From assembly GCA_963808775.1 (NCBI GenBank), contig CAWEGR010000003.1:124001-188000 (forward strand): 64,000 nt of DNA, written 5' to 3'. Below the pieces are notes generated by a model that saw only the letters and a program-made list of their open reading frames with translations, was not told the origin of the DNA and did no database searches. This DNA is from JACVRW01 sp963808775. GTDB lineage: Bacteria > Actinomycetota > Thermoleophilia > Solirubrobacterales > Thermoleophilaceae. The translations under genes and the position numbers were made by a program. Below are positions 9,084-17,460 of the stretch, piece by piece (the stretch's first letter is position 1; every line of letters starts with the position of its first letter).

Positions 9084-9434
9084 TTACCGCCCCTGCGCCT
9101 TGCGCTTCATCCGCCAGCGGTAGAGCGCGACGTCCGTGACGTAGCCGAGCGGGATGTAGAGCAGGAACATGAACGCGGCGAGCGCGACGCCCGCCGCGAT
9201 GTCGCGCTTGAACGCGACGATCACGAGCACGCCGAACACGGCCGCGGCGATCGCGGCGCGGTTGATCGAGCTCTTCCACGTCGGCGGCTTCGTGAGCCGG
9301 TCCTCACGCCGCTGGCGCGCGATCTGCTGCGCCTCCTGGCGTGTCTGCGGCCGGCCCGTGCGGCCGGCTCGCTCGATCGTTCCGGCCGGGGTCCCGCGGT
9401 GCTTGCGGGTGCGCTTGCGCTTCGTCTGGGCCAT
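9084..9434 (-). CDS. Small basic two-helix membrane protein, unknown function
   Basis: A 116-aa protein with a strongly basic N-terminal tail (TKRKRTRKHRGTPAGT, then RPQTRQEAQQIARQRREDR) followed by two hydrophobic segments at about residues 60-75 and 81-101. These are separated by a short basic turn, leaving a basic C-terminus. The pattern suggests a small inner-membrane protein with a cytoplasmic nucleic-acid- or ribosome-binding-like tail; this is inference from composition. It ends six bases before the hydrolase start, so it is the first visible gene of the hisS operon. No enzymatic motif is visible and I do not recognise a named family. Confidence 0.8.
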   Translation of the reverse strand: MAQTKRKRTRKHRGTPAGTIERAGRTGRPQTRQEAQQIARQRREDRLTKPPTWKSSINRAAIAAAVFGVLVIVAFKRDIAAGVALAAFMFLLYIPLGYVTDVALYRWRMKRKAQGR

Positions 9435-9449
9435 GGGGGGCAGTCGAAG

Positions 9450-10334
9450 TTACTCGATCGCGGCGAGCACCTCTTCGATCAGGTGCCGCTCCGGATCGAA
9501 GGCGCGCAGCGGCACGTCCGCCGGGAAGTCCCGGAAGGCCTCCCGCGGCGCGATCCCGATCAGCTCCGCCTCGGCGATCGGCGCCCGTTCGCGCACGAAC
9601 TCGACGATCTTCCGCAGCGGAACCGCGCGGTGGTCGTGCACGTTCGTGGAGACCTGCGCGCGGTGGCGATCCTCGAGGTAGAGGCCGAGCGCGCGCACGC
9701 CCGGCAGCCCCCCGCCCGACTCACGCAGCGACGCCGCGATCTGGCGCGCCAGCTCGAGGTCGTCCGTCTCGAGGTCCACGTTGAAGGCGATCAGCGGCGG
9801 CCTGGCCCCGGCGAGCAGCGCGCCCGCCGTCGGGTGCGCCTCAGGCGGTCCGTAGTCGGGCACGAGCTCGCCCGAGCGCATGCGCCGCGCCAGCTCCTTC
9901 GGGCCGCCGCGGCGGATGGAGGCGCGCTCGGCGTGGTCGGGCCGCGTGGCGAGCTCGCCGTAGAGGAAGACCGGCACGCCGAGCTCCTCCCCCACGAGCG
10001 CGGCCGCGGTGAGAGCCTCCGCGCAGGCGGCGCCGCGGCGCTCCTCGTCGAGGTAGACGACCGGCATCACGTCGAGCGCGCCCACGTGCGGATGGATGCC
10101 GGTGTGCGCCGTGATGTCGATGCGCGCGACGGCGGAGCGCGCGAGCCCGAGCAGCCCGGCCGCGAGCTCCCCCTGCCTGCCCGCGAGCGTGAACACCGCG
10201 CGGTCGTGGTCCGGGTCCGCGTGCAGGTCGAGGAACAGCGCCGGGGCCACGGACCGCTCGATGGCGGCGAGCGTCTCGAGGTCACGCCCCTCGCTGACGT
10301 TCGGCACCGCCATCAGGAGCGGGGGCCGGCTCAT
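9450..10334 (-). CDS. Glutamate formimidoyltransferase-like protein (FTCD N-terminal family)
   Basis: Cytoplasmic enzyme of 294 aa related to the formiminotransferase domain of FTCD, which moves a formimino group between glutamate and tetrahydrofolate in histidine breakdown. Family features include AVPNVSEGRDLETL at the N-terminus, the His-rich LHADPDHDRAVFTL, and DITAHTGIHPHVGALDVMPV. The conserved segment STNVHDHRAVPL lies in the C-terminal half. Only the transferase is present, without a cyclodeaminase domain, as in many bacteria. Its ATG overlaps the stop of the upstream membrane protein gene (ATGA). No other histidine-utilisation genes are adjacent, so the physiological substrate remains open. 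Confidence 0.9.
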   Translation of the reverse strand: MSRPPLLMAVPNVSEGRDLETLAAIERSVAPALFLDLHADPDHDRAVFTLAGRQGELAAGLLGLARSAVARIDITAHTGIHPHVGALDVMPVVYLDEERRGAACAEALTAAALVGEELGVPVFLYGELATRPDHAERASIRRGGPKELARRMRSGELVPDYGPPEAHPTAGALLAGARPPLIAFNVDLETDDLELARQIAASLRESGGGLPGVRALGLYLEDRHRAQVSTNVHDHRAVPLRKIVEFVRERAPIAEAELIGIAPREAFRDFPADVPLRAFDPERHLIEEVLAAIE

Positions 10335-11020
10335 CTCTCGAGCGGCGTCAGGTCAGGCTCGCCGCCGGCCCAGGCCTCGCCGGGAGCGGGCGGCGGATAC
10401 GTGCGGGTCGCGGGCCGGTCGTCGGCGCCGGCCCTGCGCATGTGGCGGTACCAGCGGTGGTACCAGGGCGCGGCGAGCACGAGCAGGCCGGTCAGGACCG
10501 TCACGCCCGCGAGCATCCAGAGGTGCTCGTAGAGGATCGATGCGCTGTCGGCCGACAGCGCCGCGATGCCGACCAGCACGATCGAGAGGCCGACGCCCGT
10601 GTAGTAGTCGCGCGGGAAGCGCCACAGCCAGGGCACCTCGAACCACCAGACGTTGCCCTTCTGGAAGCGCTTCACCGTGTAGGCGGGGTTCAAGACGAAC
10701 CACATGTAATCCCAGTAGACGGCGAGCGCGAAGTAGGTCCCGATCGCGAGCAGCTCGCCCTCGATCGTCCAGTCGACCCCGAACACGAACGGCAGATGCA
10801 GGAGCAGCAGCGGGATCGTGAAGGCGTACACGTGGTATCCGGTCAGCGGCCGCGATCCCATGGCGATCCCGTACGCGCGCCCGAAGCGGCCGCGCTTGTA
10901 GTACCAGGTGGGCAGCCGCTCGGCCCAGCCGTAGCCGCCCTCGATCTCGAGCTCGATGCCGGCGAGGCCGAAGGCCCACAGCCACAGCAGGATGATTCGC
11001 CAGACCTCGAAATCGTCCAT
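10331..11020 (-). CDS. Multi-pass membrane protein, unknown function
   Basis: A 229-aa integral membrane protein with about five hydrophobic segments: IILLWLWAFGLAGIE (residues 8-22), FTIPLLLLHLPFVF, LAIGTYFALAVYWDYMWF, VGLSIVLVGIAAL, and LAGVTVLTGLLVLAA. It is rich in Trp and Tyr, with the loops YGWAERLPTWYYKRGRFG and RFPRDYYTG, and ends in a Pro-rich basic tail. No catalytic or transport motif stands out. It is co-translated with the downstream formimidoyltransferase gene (ATGA overlap) and is divergent from the glycosyltransferase-like gene at 11094, leaving a 73-bp shared promoter region. Confidence 0.8.
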   Translation of the reverse strand: MDDFEVWRIILLWLWAFGLAGIELEIEGGYGWAERLPTWYYKRGRFGRAYGIAMGSRPLTGYHVYAFTIPLLLLHLPFVFGVDWTIEGELLAIGTYFALAVYWDYMWFVLNPAYTVKRFQKGNVWWFEVPWLWRFPRDYYTGVGLSIVLVGIAALSADSASILYEHLWMLAGVTVLTGLLVLAAPWYHRWYRHMRRAGADDRPATRTYPPPAPGEAWAGGEPDLTPLER

Positions 11021-11093
11021 CCCGAGGAGGTTCGGCGCCCCGCCCCGCGACCCTGCCCGTCCCGGCGCCGGGTGGCGCGCTTAGGCTGATCCG

Positions 11094-12541
11094 GTGCGAC
11101 TGGCGCGCGAGCACGCTCCACTGCTGGCCGTGCTGGCGGCGGGAGCCATCCTGCGCCTGGCGGTCGCCGTCGCCTACGGGCCCGCGCTCTTCTTCAACGA
11201 CTCCTGGTCCTACCTCGACCTGGCGCTGCGCGCCGACCCCGTCGGCTTCGCGCCCGAGCGCCCGAGCGGCTACCCGCTCGTGCTCGACGTGCTGTTCGTG
11301 TTCGGGCGCAGCCTCGCGGTGGTCACGACCGTGCAGCACCTGGCGGGCCTCGCGAGCGGTGTGCTCGCCTACGCGCTGCTGCTGCGCCTCGGCGCGCGGC
11401 GCTGGCTCGCGACGCTCGCCGCCGCCGTGATCCTGCTCGACGTGTACGCGGTCACGCTCGAGCAGCACCTGATGACGGAGGCGTTCTTCGGGCTGACGCT
11501 GCTCGCGGCGGCCTTCCTCGTGATCGCCGGAAACGGCGCGCTCGCGCTCGGCGCGAGCGGCGCGCTGCTCGGGCTCGCGGTGACGATGCGCACGGCCGGG
11601 CTGTTCGCCGTGCCGGTCTGGCTCGGCTACCTCGCCTGGCGCAGGCACGGGCTGCGGCCGGCGGCGGTGGCGCTCGCGGCACTCGTCCTCGTCGTCTGCG
11701 GCTACGCGGCGCTGCACGCGCGCGGCGATCCCACCCGGCCTGCCAACCCGGGCACGTTCAGCCTGACCGAGATGGACGGCTGGTTCCTGTACGCGAAGAC
11801 CGGCGCGATCGCGGACTGCGACGGAGCGGACATCCCCGAGCGAGCCGAGATCCTCTGCCAGCCGGAGGACGGAGCGCACCCGCGACGCCGAGTTCTACCT
11901 CTTCAACACCGAGTCGCCGGCCAAGCAGCTCGTGGGGCACGGGCGCAGCGGCGAGCAGCAGATCGAGGACAACCGCATGCTGCGCGAGTACGCGCTGGCG
12001 ATCATCCGCGAGCACCCGTGGGCGTTCGCGGACCTCGTGCTGCGCGACCTCACGGCGCCATTCACGCCCGGGGCGCGCGGCGTCGACGTGAGCGTCCGCC
12101 TGCCGGAGGCGGGCTCAGGCGGCGCGCCGCTCCCGTGCGAGGAGTGCGACGGCGTGGATGTCGAGCCCGTCAACGAGGCGGTGCGCGACGAGTACGAGCC
12201 GGGCTACGAGCCGCGGGTGCGCTGGCCGTCCGGGGCGCTCTTGGCCTACCAGGACTGGCTCCACACGCCGCGCTGGCTGATGGGAGCGCTCGCGCTCCTC
12301 GTGGCGGCTGGCGACGCTGCTCTGCGTCACGCCGCTGCGCCGCCGGCTCGAGCGCCGGCGCGAGACGTTCCTGCTCGGCGGCATGGCGATCGCGATCCTG
12401 CTCGGCAGCGCGGCGACGGTGAACCCGCTGGTGCGCTTCCTCGTCCCGCTCGTGCCGCTGCTCCTGTGCGGCGGGATCGCCGCCGCACTCGACCTGCTGT
12501 CCCTGCGCGCCGGCCGTCCTAGCGCATCAGGTGCAGCATGA
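11094..12541 (+). CDS. GT-C type membrane glycosyltransferase-like protein (two frameshifts)
   Basis: Multi-spanning protein of about 480 aa resembling ArnT/Mpt-type lipid-linked-sugar transferases. The N-terminal loop after the first membrane segment contains FNDSWSYLDLALR with the acidic residues typical of the GT-C active-site loop, followed by PSGYPLVLDVLF and many hydrophobic helices. The frame shifts by +1 near 11872 (QPEDG to TRDAEFYLFNTESP) and again by +1 near 12308 (ALALLVA to LATLLCVTPLRRR). The last helices (FLVPLVPLLLCGGIAAALDL) are read in the third frame. The GTG start is at 11094. Its 3' end overlaps the convergent collagen-like gene by 15 bp. Substrate unknown. Confidence 0.75.
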
Positions 12542-13360
12542 CGTACCCGCCGCTGCCCGGAAGGTGTGATCGTTGGATTGCGATCCCGATCCGAAGAACC
12601 CTGGACGTCCTCCCCCGAAGTGGATGGGGCCGGAGGTCGATCCGTCGGTGCCCTCCGCGGCGTCCAAGCCCACCGTGTGCTCGGTGACGTTTGGCTCGCC
12701 ACCCCCACCACCCTGCGAGTCGGTGCCGCCCGCTCCACCGGCCCCCGCCAGCAGGAGCGTCGCGCCGTTGGAGATCGAGCTCCCGCCACCCGGCTCTCCG
12801 TTGACGGATGGCTGCGTACCGGCGGCCCCGCCCCCGCCCACGATGATCGTCCACGTCTGGCCGGGGTTGGCAGGAATCTGGGCGCGAGCGTGCCCGCCCT
12901 GTCCCCCGCCCCCGCCCGCGACCACCCAGCTTCCGCCGCCACCAGCCGCCGCGGACCTCCGCGAGGATGCTGGTCACGCCCACGGGGACCGTGAACGTGT
13001 ACTCGCCCGGCTCCCGGAAGAACACGATTGCTCCGGACGCGCGCGTCGGTCTGCGCCTTGTCGTAGAAGTTCGACGTGTTGACGGTTCCCGTGTCGCCCT
13101 TGGGGCCGGGAGGCCCGGTGTCGCCCTTGGGCCCCTGGACGGAGCCGCTGAAGTCGTCTGGGCTGAGCGACTCGTTCTTGACGTCGAGACCCGTCAGCGA
13201 GCTGTTCCTGACGTCCTTACCGGACAGCGACCCGTTCTTGACCTCCTTGCCGGTGATCGCCTTGGCGGCCGCGAAGGCCGTGCCGCCGAGGAGGATGAAC
13301 AGGCAGACGCTCGACACGACGTTCGCATAGGTCAGAGCGAGGGCGGAGCTTCGACAGCAT
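12527..13360 (-). CDS. Secreted collagen-like protein with pentapeptide-like and glycine-rich regions (three frameshifts)
   Basis: Exported protein of about 275 aa. The N-terminal signal/anchor is MLSKLR then ALTYANVVSSVCLFILLGG. Next come imperfect repeats of the form GKEVKNGSL / GKDVRNSSL / GLDVKNESL, then a Gly-X-Y stretch (GPKGDTGPPGPKGDTG), a beta-rich segment (REPGEYTFTVPVGVTSI), and a glycine-rich tail (GGGGAAGTQPSVNGEPGGG). Three +1 shifts near 13340, 13035 and 12950 must be corrected to read it through; the total length is 3n, in line with three insertions. Similar modular surface proteins are common in Solirubrobacterales. It is probably cell-surface or extracellular with no enzymatic role; function unknown. 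Confidence 0.7.
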
Positions 13361-13463
13361 GGGCGAGTCCCTTCAGGGCCGGTAGGGGGTCCGCCGAACC
13401 TATCCCAGCTCTTCGCAATGCGCCACAGGCCCGGGCAAGGCGCCTCTAAACTCCCCCATCCCC

Positions 13464-13536
13464 GGCTCCGTAGCTCAGCGGTTAGAGCGCACGACTCATA
13501 ATCGTGAGGTCCCTGGTTCGAATCCAGGCGGAGCTA
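13464..13536 (+). tRNA. tRNA with anticodon CAT (elongator Met, or Ile2 read after lysidine modification)
   Basis: A complete 73-nt cloverleaf: acceptor GGCTCCG/CGGAGCT (first pair G-U), D arm GCTC/GAGC, anticodon stem CACGA/TCGTG with loop CTCATAA, variable loop AGGTC, T arm CCTGG-TTCGAAT-CCAGG, discriminator A, and no encoded CCA. The loop gives anticodon CAT. Elongator Met and Ile2 share this loop and cannot be separated by eye. Its 3' half and the next 49 bp are repeated directly at 34041-34125, marking it as the integration target of the island that follows. Confidence 0.95.
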
Positions 13537-13585
13537 CTCGGGAGATGAGGAGCATCCTCACTCCCCGGACCACCTCTCCGGCGGC
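13501..13585 (+). repeat. attL-like direct repeat: tRNA 3' half plus downstream flank
   Basis: An 85-bp segment matching 34041-34125 at a constant offset of 20,540 bp with about eight mismatches. It spans the 3' side of the anticodon stem, the T arm and acceptor 3' strand of the tRNA, and about 49 bp beyond. The part beyond the tRNA corresponds, on the minus strand, to the last codons of the MFS gene at 34045 (VRMLLIS). This is what integration into a tRNA by an element carrying a captured tRNA-MFS junction would leave. Confidence 0.85.
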
Positions 13586-13725
13586 AAGCCGTCTGAAATT
13601 TGGGATCAACCCGAGCGCGGGACTAACCGCGAATCAGGGCGAAGGGGGCCTAGGCCGGCGGAAGAGCCTGAACGCAGGAGCGAACACCCATTCGCCAGGT
13701 TGAGCCGGGCGCCCTGATCCTTACT

Positions 13726-14541
13726 TCACTTGCTCGGCAGCGTCTCTATCCACGCTCTGAGCTGGGCATTGAACGCTTCGGGCTCCTCCCAGAACCCGGC
13801 GTGGGACGGCATCGAACGGACGACGATCGCCGGTGCGTTGTGCTCGATCCATCGGACGGCCATCTCATGCCAGTCGGGTCTGAGAAATGTGACCATCGAG
13901 AGGCTCTCGCTCAGTCGGCGGACGAGAGCTCGGTGGTCGGAGAGCATCCCCGAGACCGTCAGCTGAACGGCCGCGTGATCGGGTGTTCGTTCATGCATAG
14001 CGAGAAGCCACTCGAGCTCGTCCCGCGAGAGGGCCCGAGCGACCATGTTGCGGGCAGTGGTCGTGGCCAGGGCAGACCGGTCGTGGAGGAACTGCCCGAT
14101 CCATGTGCCCAGGTAGTAGGACTCGGCACCCTCGAACCAGTCGTCGGCTTCGTCCATGGCGAGGGGCTTTGGCGTTTGATCGATCGCCACGAGGCCACGC
14201 ACCCGGTCCGTACCTGCGGAGGCGAAGTACTCGTAGGCCGAGTGGATGGCATTCGACCAGGCGACCAGCACGAGCCCGTCGAGATTCAGGGCTTCGATAA
14301 AGCTCCTGAGGTCGAGGCCCTGCTGGGCGTAAGTGTTGTTGCCGACCGTTTGAACCGAGCCGCCGTGACAGCGCGGGTCCAGAGCTAAGGCACGACCCGT
14401 CTGCGCGAACTCATCCAGTTGATAGTGGAATACGTCGAGGCTGTGGGTCCAGCCGGGCAGGAAGAGAATTGGATCGCCCTCGCCCTGGTCGACATACCGG
14501 AACGGCTCGTCTTCGCCGAGACGAATGATCGAATCGGTCAG
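13726..14541 (-). CDS. Alpha/beta hydrolase
   Basis: About 271 aa. An N-terminal beta region carries the oxyanion segment ILFLPGWTHSLDVF. The nucleophile elbow is VLVAWSNAIHSA, where the usual GxSxG reads AWSNA, and the C-terminal His lies in PSHAGFWEEPEAFN, typical of the family. The reading frame is open well beyond the GTG at 14271, and the homology to hydrolase N-termini requires the longer form. No ATG/GTG/TTG exists further up, so the start is probably CTG 14541, or ATT 14568 overlapping the cupin stop. It is the last gene of the island's minus-strand operon. Likely a cytoplasmic esterase or C-N/C-C hydrolase; RutD-like roles are possible beside RidA proteins, but this is inference. Confidence 0.75.
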   Translation of the reverse strand: MTDSIIRLGEDEPFRYVDQGEGDPILFLPGWTHSLDVFHYQLDEFAQTGRALALDPRCHGGSVQTVGNNTYAQQGLDLRSFIEALNLDGLVLVAWSNAIHSAYEYFASAGTDRVRGLVAIDQTPKPLAMDEADDWFEGAESYYLGTWIGQFLHDRSALATTTARNMVARALSRDELEWLLAMHERTPDHAAVQLTVSGMLSDHRALVRRLSESLSMVTFLRPDWHEMAVRWIEHNAPAIVVRSMPSHAGFWEEPEAFNAQLRAWIETLPSK

Positions 14542-14563
14542 GCGAACTCGTACTCCTCGCGCG

Positions 14564-14905
14564 CTAATGGTCGTAGTAGACCCATTCGAGCGCGACCCAC
14601 CCTGTCGATGTGGTGTAGGGGCCGTGCTCGTACCCTGGCGGATTGCAGACGAACGTGCCGGGTCCGTAGACCGTGCCGTTCTCCTCGAAGGAGCCCTCCA
14701 GGATGTAGCTCTCTTCCCAGAAGTCGTGGACTCGTACCTGGCCGATTTCGATGTCCGGGTCTGCCTTGATCAGGCGTGTGTAGCTCCCCGTCTCTTCGTC
14801 GAGGGCCAGTACCTTTTCCCAGACGCCGGCGGGACCGTCGGCGAACGGCTCCCAGTCCGCCGTTTCCAGCTGCCCGGGGGTAAGAAAGACTACGGGCTTC
14901 GCCAC
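14564..14905 (-). CDS. Cupin-domain protein
   Basis: Single-domain cupin of 113 aa. The motif region VHDFWEESYILEGSFEE supplies the first metal-ligand cluster (H, then E), and YGPGTFVCNPPGYEHGP supplies the second cupin motif with the downstream His. The product ends WVALEWVYYDH. Small cupins of this ChrR-like type bind a divalent metal and serve as sensors, isomerases or dioxygenase-like enzymes. It lies between the Gfo oxidoreductase (15 bp) and the alpha/beta hydrolase, inside the island operon. The start ATG is preceded by GAGAGGAC. Specific activity cannot be assigned. Confidence 0.82.
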   Translation of the reverse strand: MAKPVVFLTPGQLETADWEPFADGPAGVWEKVLALDEETGSYTRLIKADPDIEIGQVRVHDFWEESYILEGSFEENGTVYGPGTFVCNPPGYEHGPYTTSTGWVALEWVYYDH

Positions 14906-14920
14906 GTCGAGTCCTCTCGT

Positions 14921-15955
14921 TCAGAGGGGCAGCGCTACGCGCTGCCCGGTTGACGCGCTGCGAGCGACGGCCTCGGTGAGCTCCATGTACTTAACGCCCT
15001 CGTCGAAGGTGGTCAACTCGATCTCGCCTTCGCCGCGAATCGCGGTTATGAACTCCTCCTCGACACGCCAGCCACCCTCCTCGGCAGAATCGATGACGAC
15101 CGGCTCGAGTGCCTCGTCTCCAGGGCGGCCGGCGAACAAGTCCCCCGCGGTGAAGCGGATCGTCCCCTCGCTGCCGAAGAGCCAGATCTCGGCGCCGGTG
15201 CGTAGGCCCGTGACCTCGGAGACGTGGAGGTGACATTGCGCGCCACTGCTGAGCTGCGCCACGACGTCGAGATGGTCCGGGACCCGGACAGGACGGACGA
15301 CCCCGGCGCTGTCGCGCCGGGAGGAGACGAAGGTGCGGCTCATCGCAATCACGCTGGTGGCGTAGCCGGCCCAACGCATGACGCACTCGTAGAGCACACC
15401 GAGGAACATCGTGTTGTAGCCGGAGCGGTCGAAGTCATGGCGCCAGCTGAACTCCCCCGAAGTATCGAGAAAACCTCCACCGATGCGGGCGTCCACGGCG
15501 ACCAACTGTCCTAGGAAGCCAGCGTCGATCATCTTCCGGACCGTCGCATCGACACGTAGCGTCAGCGGCGGGGGGACCACCTGCGCCACGAGCCCTGGCT
15601 TCGCGCCGGCGGCGTCTCTCATCCGATGGGCCTGCGCCACGTCCATCGCTAGGCGGGCTTCACACAGCACGTGCTTGTCGTGCTCGAGCGCGGCGAGCGT
15701 GACCGGCGCGTGCATGTTGGGCCACGTTCCAATCACGATCGCGTCCACGGCGTCGTCGGACACCACGTCGGTCCAGAGCTCAACCACGTTGGGGATGCCG
15801 AACTCGCTCGCAACCGCCTCCGACGAGCTTCGGCTCCGGTTGGCAACGCTGACGATTTCGACGCCTTCGATCGCCTGCAGGTTAGGAATGTGGCGCTCAC
15901 GCGTGTTCTTGCCCGCTCCGACGATCCCGACCCGGACCGGATCTGACGCGCTCAT
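14921..15955 (-). CDS. Gfo/Idh/MocA family oxidoreductase
   Basis: NAD(P)-dependent sugar- or cyclitol-type dehydrogenase of 344 aa. The N-terminal Rossmann fold begins RVGIVGAGKNTRERHIPNL. The usual EKP motif reads LCEARLAMD here, so the conserved Lys is absent. The C-terminal alpha/beta domain includes FLGVLYECVMRWAGYA and GSEGTIRFTAGD. The ATG at 15955 was chosen because ATGA overlaps the stop of the M20-fold gene; an upstream in-frame extension overlaps that gene and is unlikely. It is one of two Gfo proteins in the island; the other (26954) retains EKP. Substrate unknown. Confidence 0.85.
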   Translation of the reverse strand: MSASDPVRVGIVGAGKNTRERHIPNLQAIEGVEIVSVANRSRSSSEAVASEFGIPNVVELWTDVVSDDAVDAIVIGTWPNMHAPVTLAALEHDKHVLCEARLAMDVAQAHRMRDAAGAKPGLVAQVVPPPLTLRVDATVRKMIDAGFLGQLVAVDARIGGGFLDTSGEFSWRHDFDRSGYNTMFLGVLYECVMRWAGYATSVIAMSRTFVSSRRDSAGVVRPVRVPDHLDVVAQLSSGAQCHLHVSEVTGLRTGAEIWLFGSEGTIRFTAGDLFAGRPGDEALEPVVIDSAEEGGWRVEEEFITAIRGEGEIELTTFDEGVKYMELTEAVARSASTGQRVALPL

Positions 15956-17433
15956 GAGGGTGAGGCCCCGTTGCCGCCGCGGGCGAGATCCGCAAAGCGG
16001 AACAGGAGGTCGACGCAAAAGCGCTCCGCCTCAAGCATTCCGGCCACCCGCCCGTCGCTTTCGATCACGAAATACTCATCGGCCGATCCTCCACCCCTGG
16101 CTCCGTAGCCGAGCGCGCCACCTCCTAGAGCCGGCACGTCCAGGCTGTTCGCGAGGTGAGCCCACGGCCCGCCGAAGGGCTGAATCGGCCACAGAACCGG
16201 CACTCGGCCGTGCTGCTCGAGCGTGTCGACAAATGCCTTGACGACTGCGCTGTCCGGGGTCTGCCTGTGACCGTCCCAGAGCCCCTGTGGAATCAGCCTG
16301 ACGTCGCTAAAGCCGCGCTTATCCAGGTGGGCCCGGACGTGCTCGATGATCTGCTCGGCATCGAGATCCGTGACCATCCGCAGCTCCACGCTCGCGCGCG
16401 CGGCACCCGGCAAGAGCATGGTGAGGCGCACCGGGTCGCCGACGCCCGCGGTCCGGATCTCGCTGATGTTGATCGAAGGACCGTACAGATACTCGAACAA
16501 CAGGTCGTGACCGTCGAGATCGCCCATGAACCGCTCGACGCCCCCGGTAACCGGCAGGAAGGAGCTCCAGGCGGTCTCGTCGCGACGTGCAATCAGCCCC
16601 TGGACGAGATTGCGGTCCGTCTCATCCAGAGCGACCCGCTCGTCGTTCACGTGTGTGAGGCCGTCGATCTCGATCGCGTTGCCGTCGTCCGAGAACAGCG
16701 TCGCAAGGGCCTTGACGAGGCGATGGGTCGGGCTGTCGATCACGCTCTTGCCGTTGCCGTAAATCGTGCCGTTCTTCGGCCCGCGCCCCAGCGAGGCTCC
16801 ATCGCATTCGAGGTCAAAGGTGACCATATTCTTGTACCCGAGAACCAGCGCGATCTCCTGGGTGTCGAGGCCCTCGCCCGCGCGCGGAGACACCACGGCA
16901 TCAACCTGGTCGACGTACTCGCCTGCTGCTTCGATGATTCGCGAGAAGTTGGGGCTGCCGAGCATCTCGGCCCCTTCGATCAAGAAGAGCACGTTGACCG
17001 GCAAGCCGGTCCCCGATTCCGCAGCCGCCTGGATCGCGTTCATCCAGATCGCGAGCGGAGCCTTGGTCGCTGCGCCGCGGCCGGCGACGGCGCGGGAATG
17101 GCCGTCGATGCTTGAGATAGCAGCATCGTACGGCGGCAGGGTCCATTGAGAATCATCGATCCCGTAGGTGTCGAAGTACGCGTAGGAGGCGATCGTCACG
17201 TCCGCGCCGGCGTCGTAGTAGGCCCAGACCCCTGGCCAGTCGTCGCCGGTGTCCACGACGTGAGCCTCATGGCAGCCGATCGCCTTGAAGTGCTCGGCGA
17301 GGAGCTGCGCGTACTCCGGGACTCCTCCATTTGGCTCCGTGCTCACGCTCGGCTGCCGGATCAGGTCCTGCAGCCGGGCGACGTGGTCGTCGTGGTTGCG
17401 CTCGAGGTACTCGTAGATCTCGGTGTGCGACAC
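15952..17433 (-). CDS. M20-fold peptidase homologue lacking all metal ligands (probable pseudoenzyme)
   Basis: A 493-aa protein that aligns along its length with M20 dipeptidases, but every usual zinc ligand is replaced. HxD reads Y86-F-D88, the bridging Asp after GRG (118-120) is missing with Thr/Lys in its place (AATKAP), EE in EGxEExGS reads E156-M157, the next Asp is replaced in VVSPRAG, and the C-terminal His reads G449 in GSADEY. The lid/dimerisation domain is present but its conserved His is also lost. It may bind amides or peptides without metal chemistry, or use a different mechanism. It is co-transcribed with the M28-fold gene (27-bp gap) and overlaps the Gfo gene by ATGA. A canonical M20 at 44769 shows the contrast. 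Confidence 0.85.
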   Translation of the reverse strand: MSHTEIYEYLERNHDDHVARLQDLIRQPSVSTEPNGGVPEYAQLLAEHFKAIGCHEAHVVDTGDDWPGVWAYYDAGADVTIASYAYFDTYGIDDSQWTLPPYDAAISSIDGHSRAVAGRGAATKAPLAIWMNAIQAAAESGTGLPVNVLFLIEGAEMLGSPNFSRIIEAAGEYVDQVDAVVSPRAGEGLDTQEIALVLGYKNMVTFDLECDGASLGRGPKNGTIYGNGKSVIDSPTHRLVKALATLFSDDGNAIEIDGLTHVNDERVALDETDRNLVQGLIARRDETAWSSFLPVTGGVERFMGDLDGHDLLFEYLYGPSINISEIRTAGVGDPVRLTMLLPGAARASVELRMVTDLDAEQIIEHVRAHLDKRGFSDVRLIPQGLWDGHRQTPDSAVVKAFVDTLEQHGRVPVLWPIQPFGGPWAHLANSLDVPALGGGALGYGARGGGSADEYFVIESDGRVAGMLEAERFCVDLLFRFADLARGGNGASPS

Positions 17434-17460
17434 CTCAGGCCTCCTTGAAAGTAGTACGGG

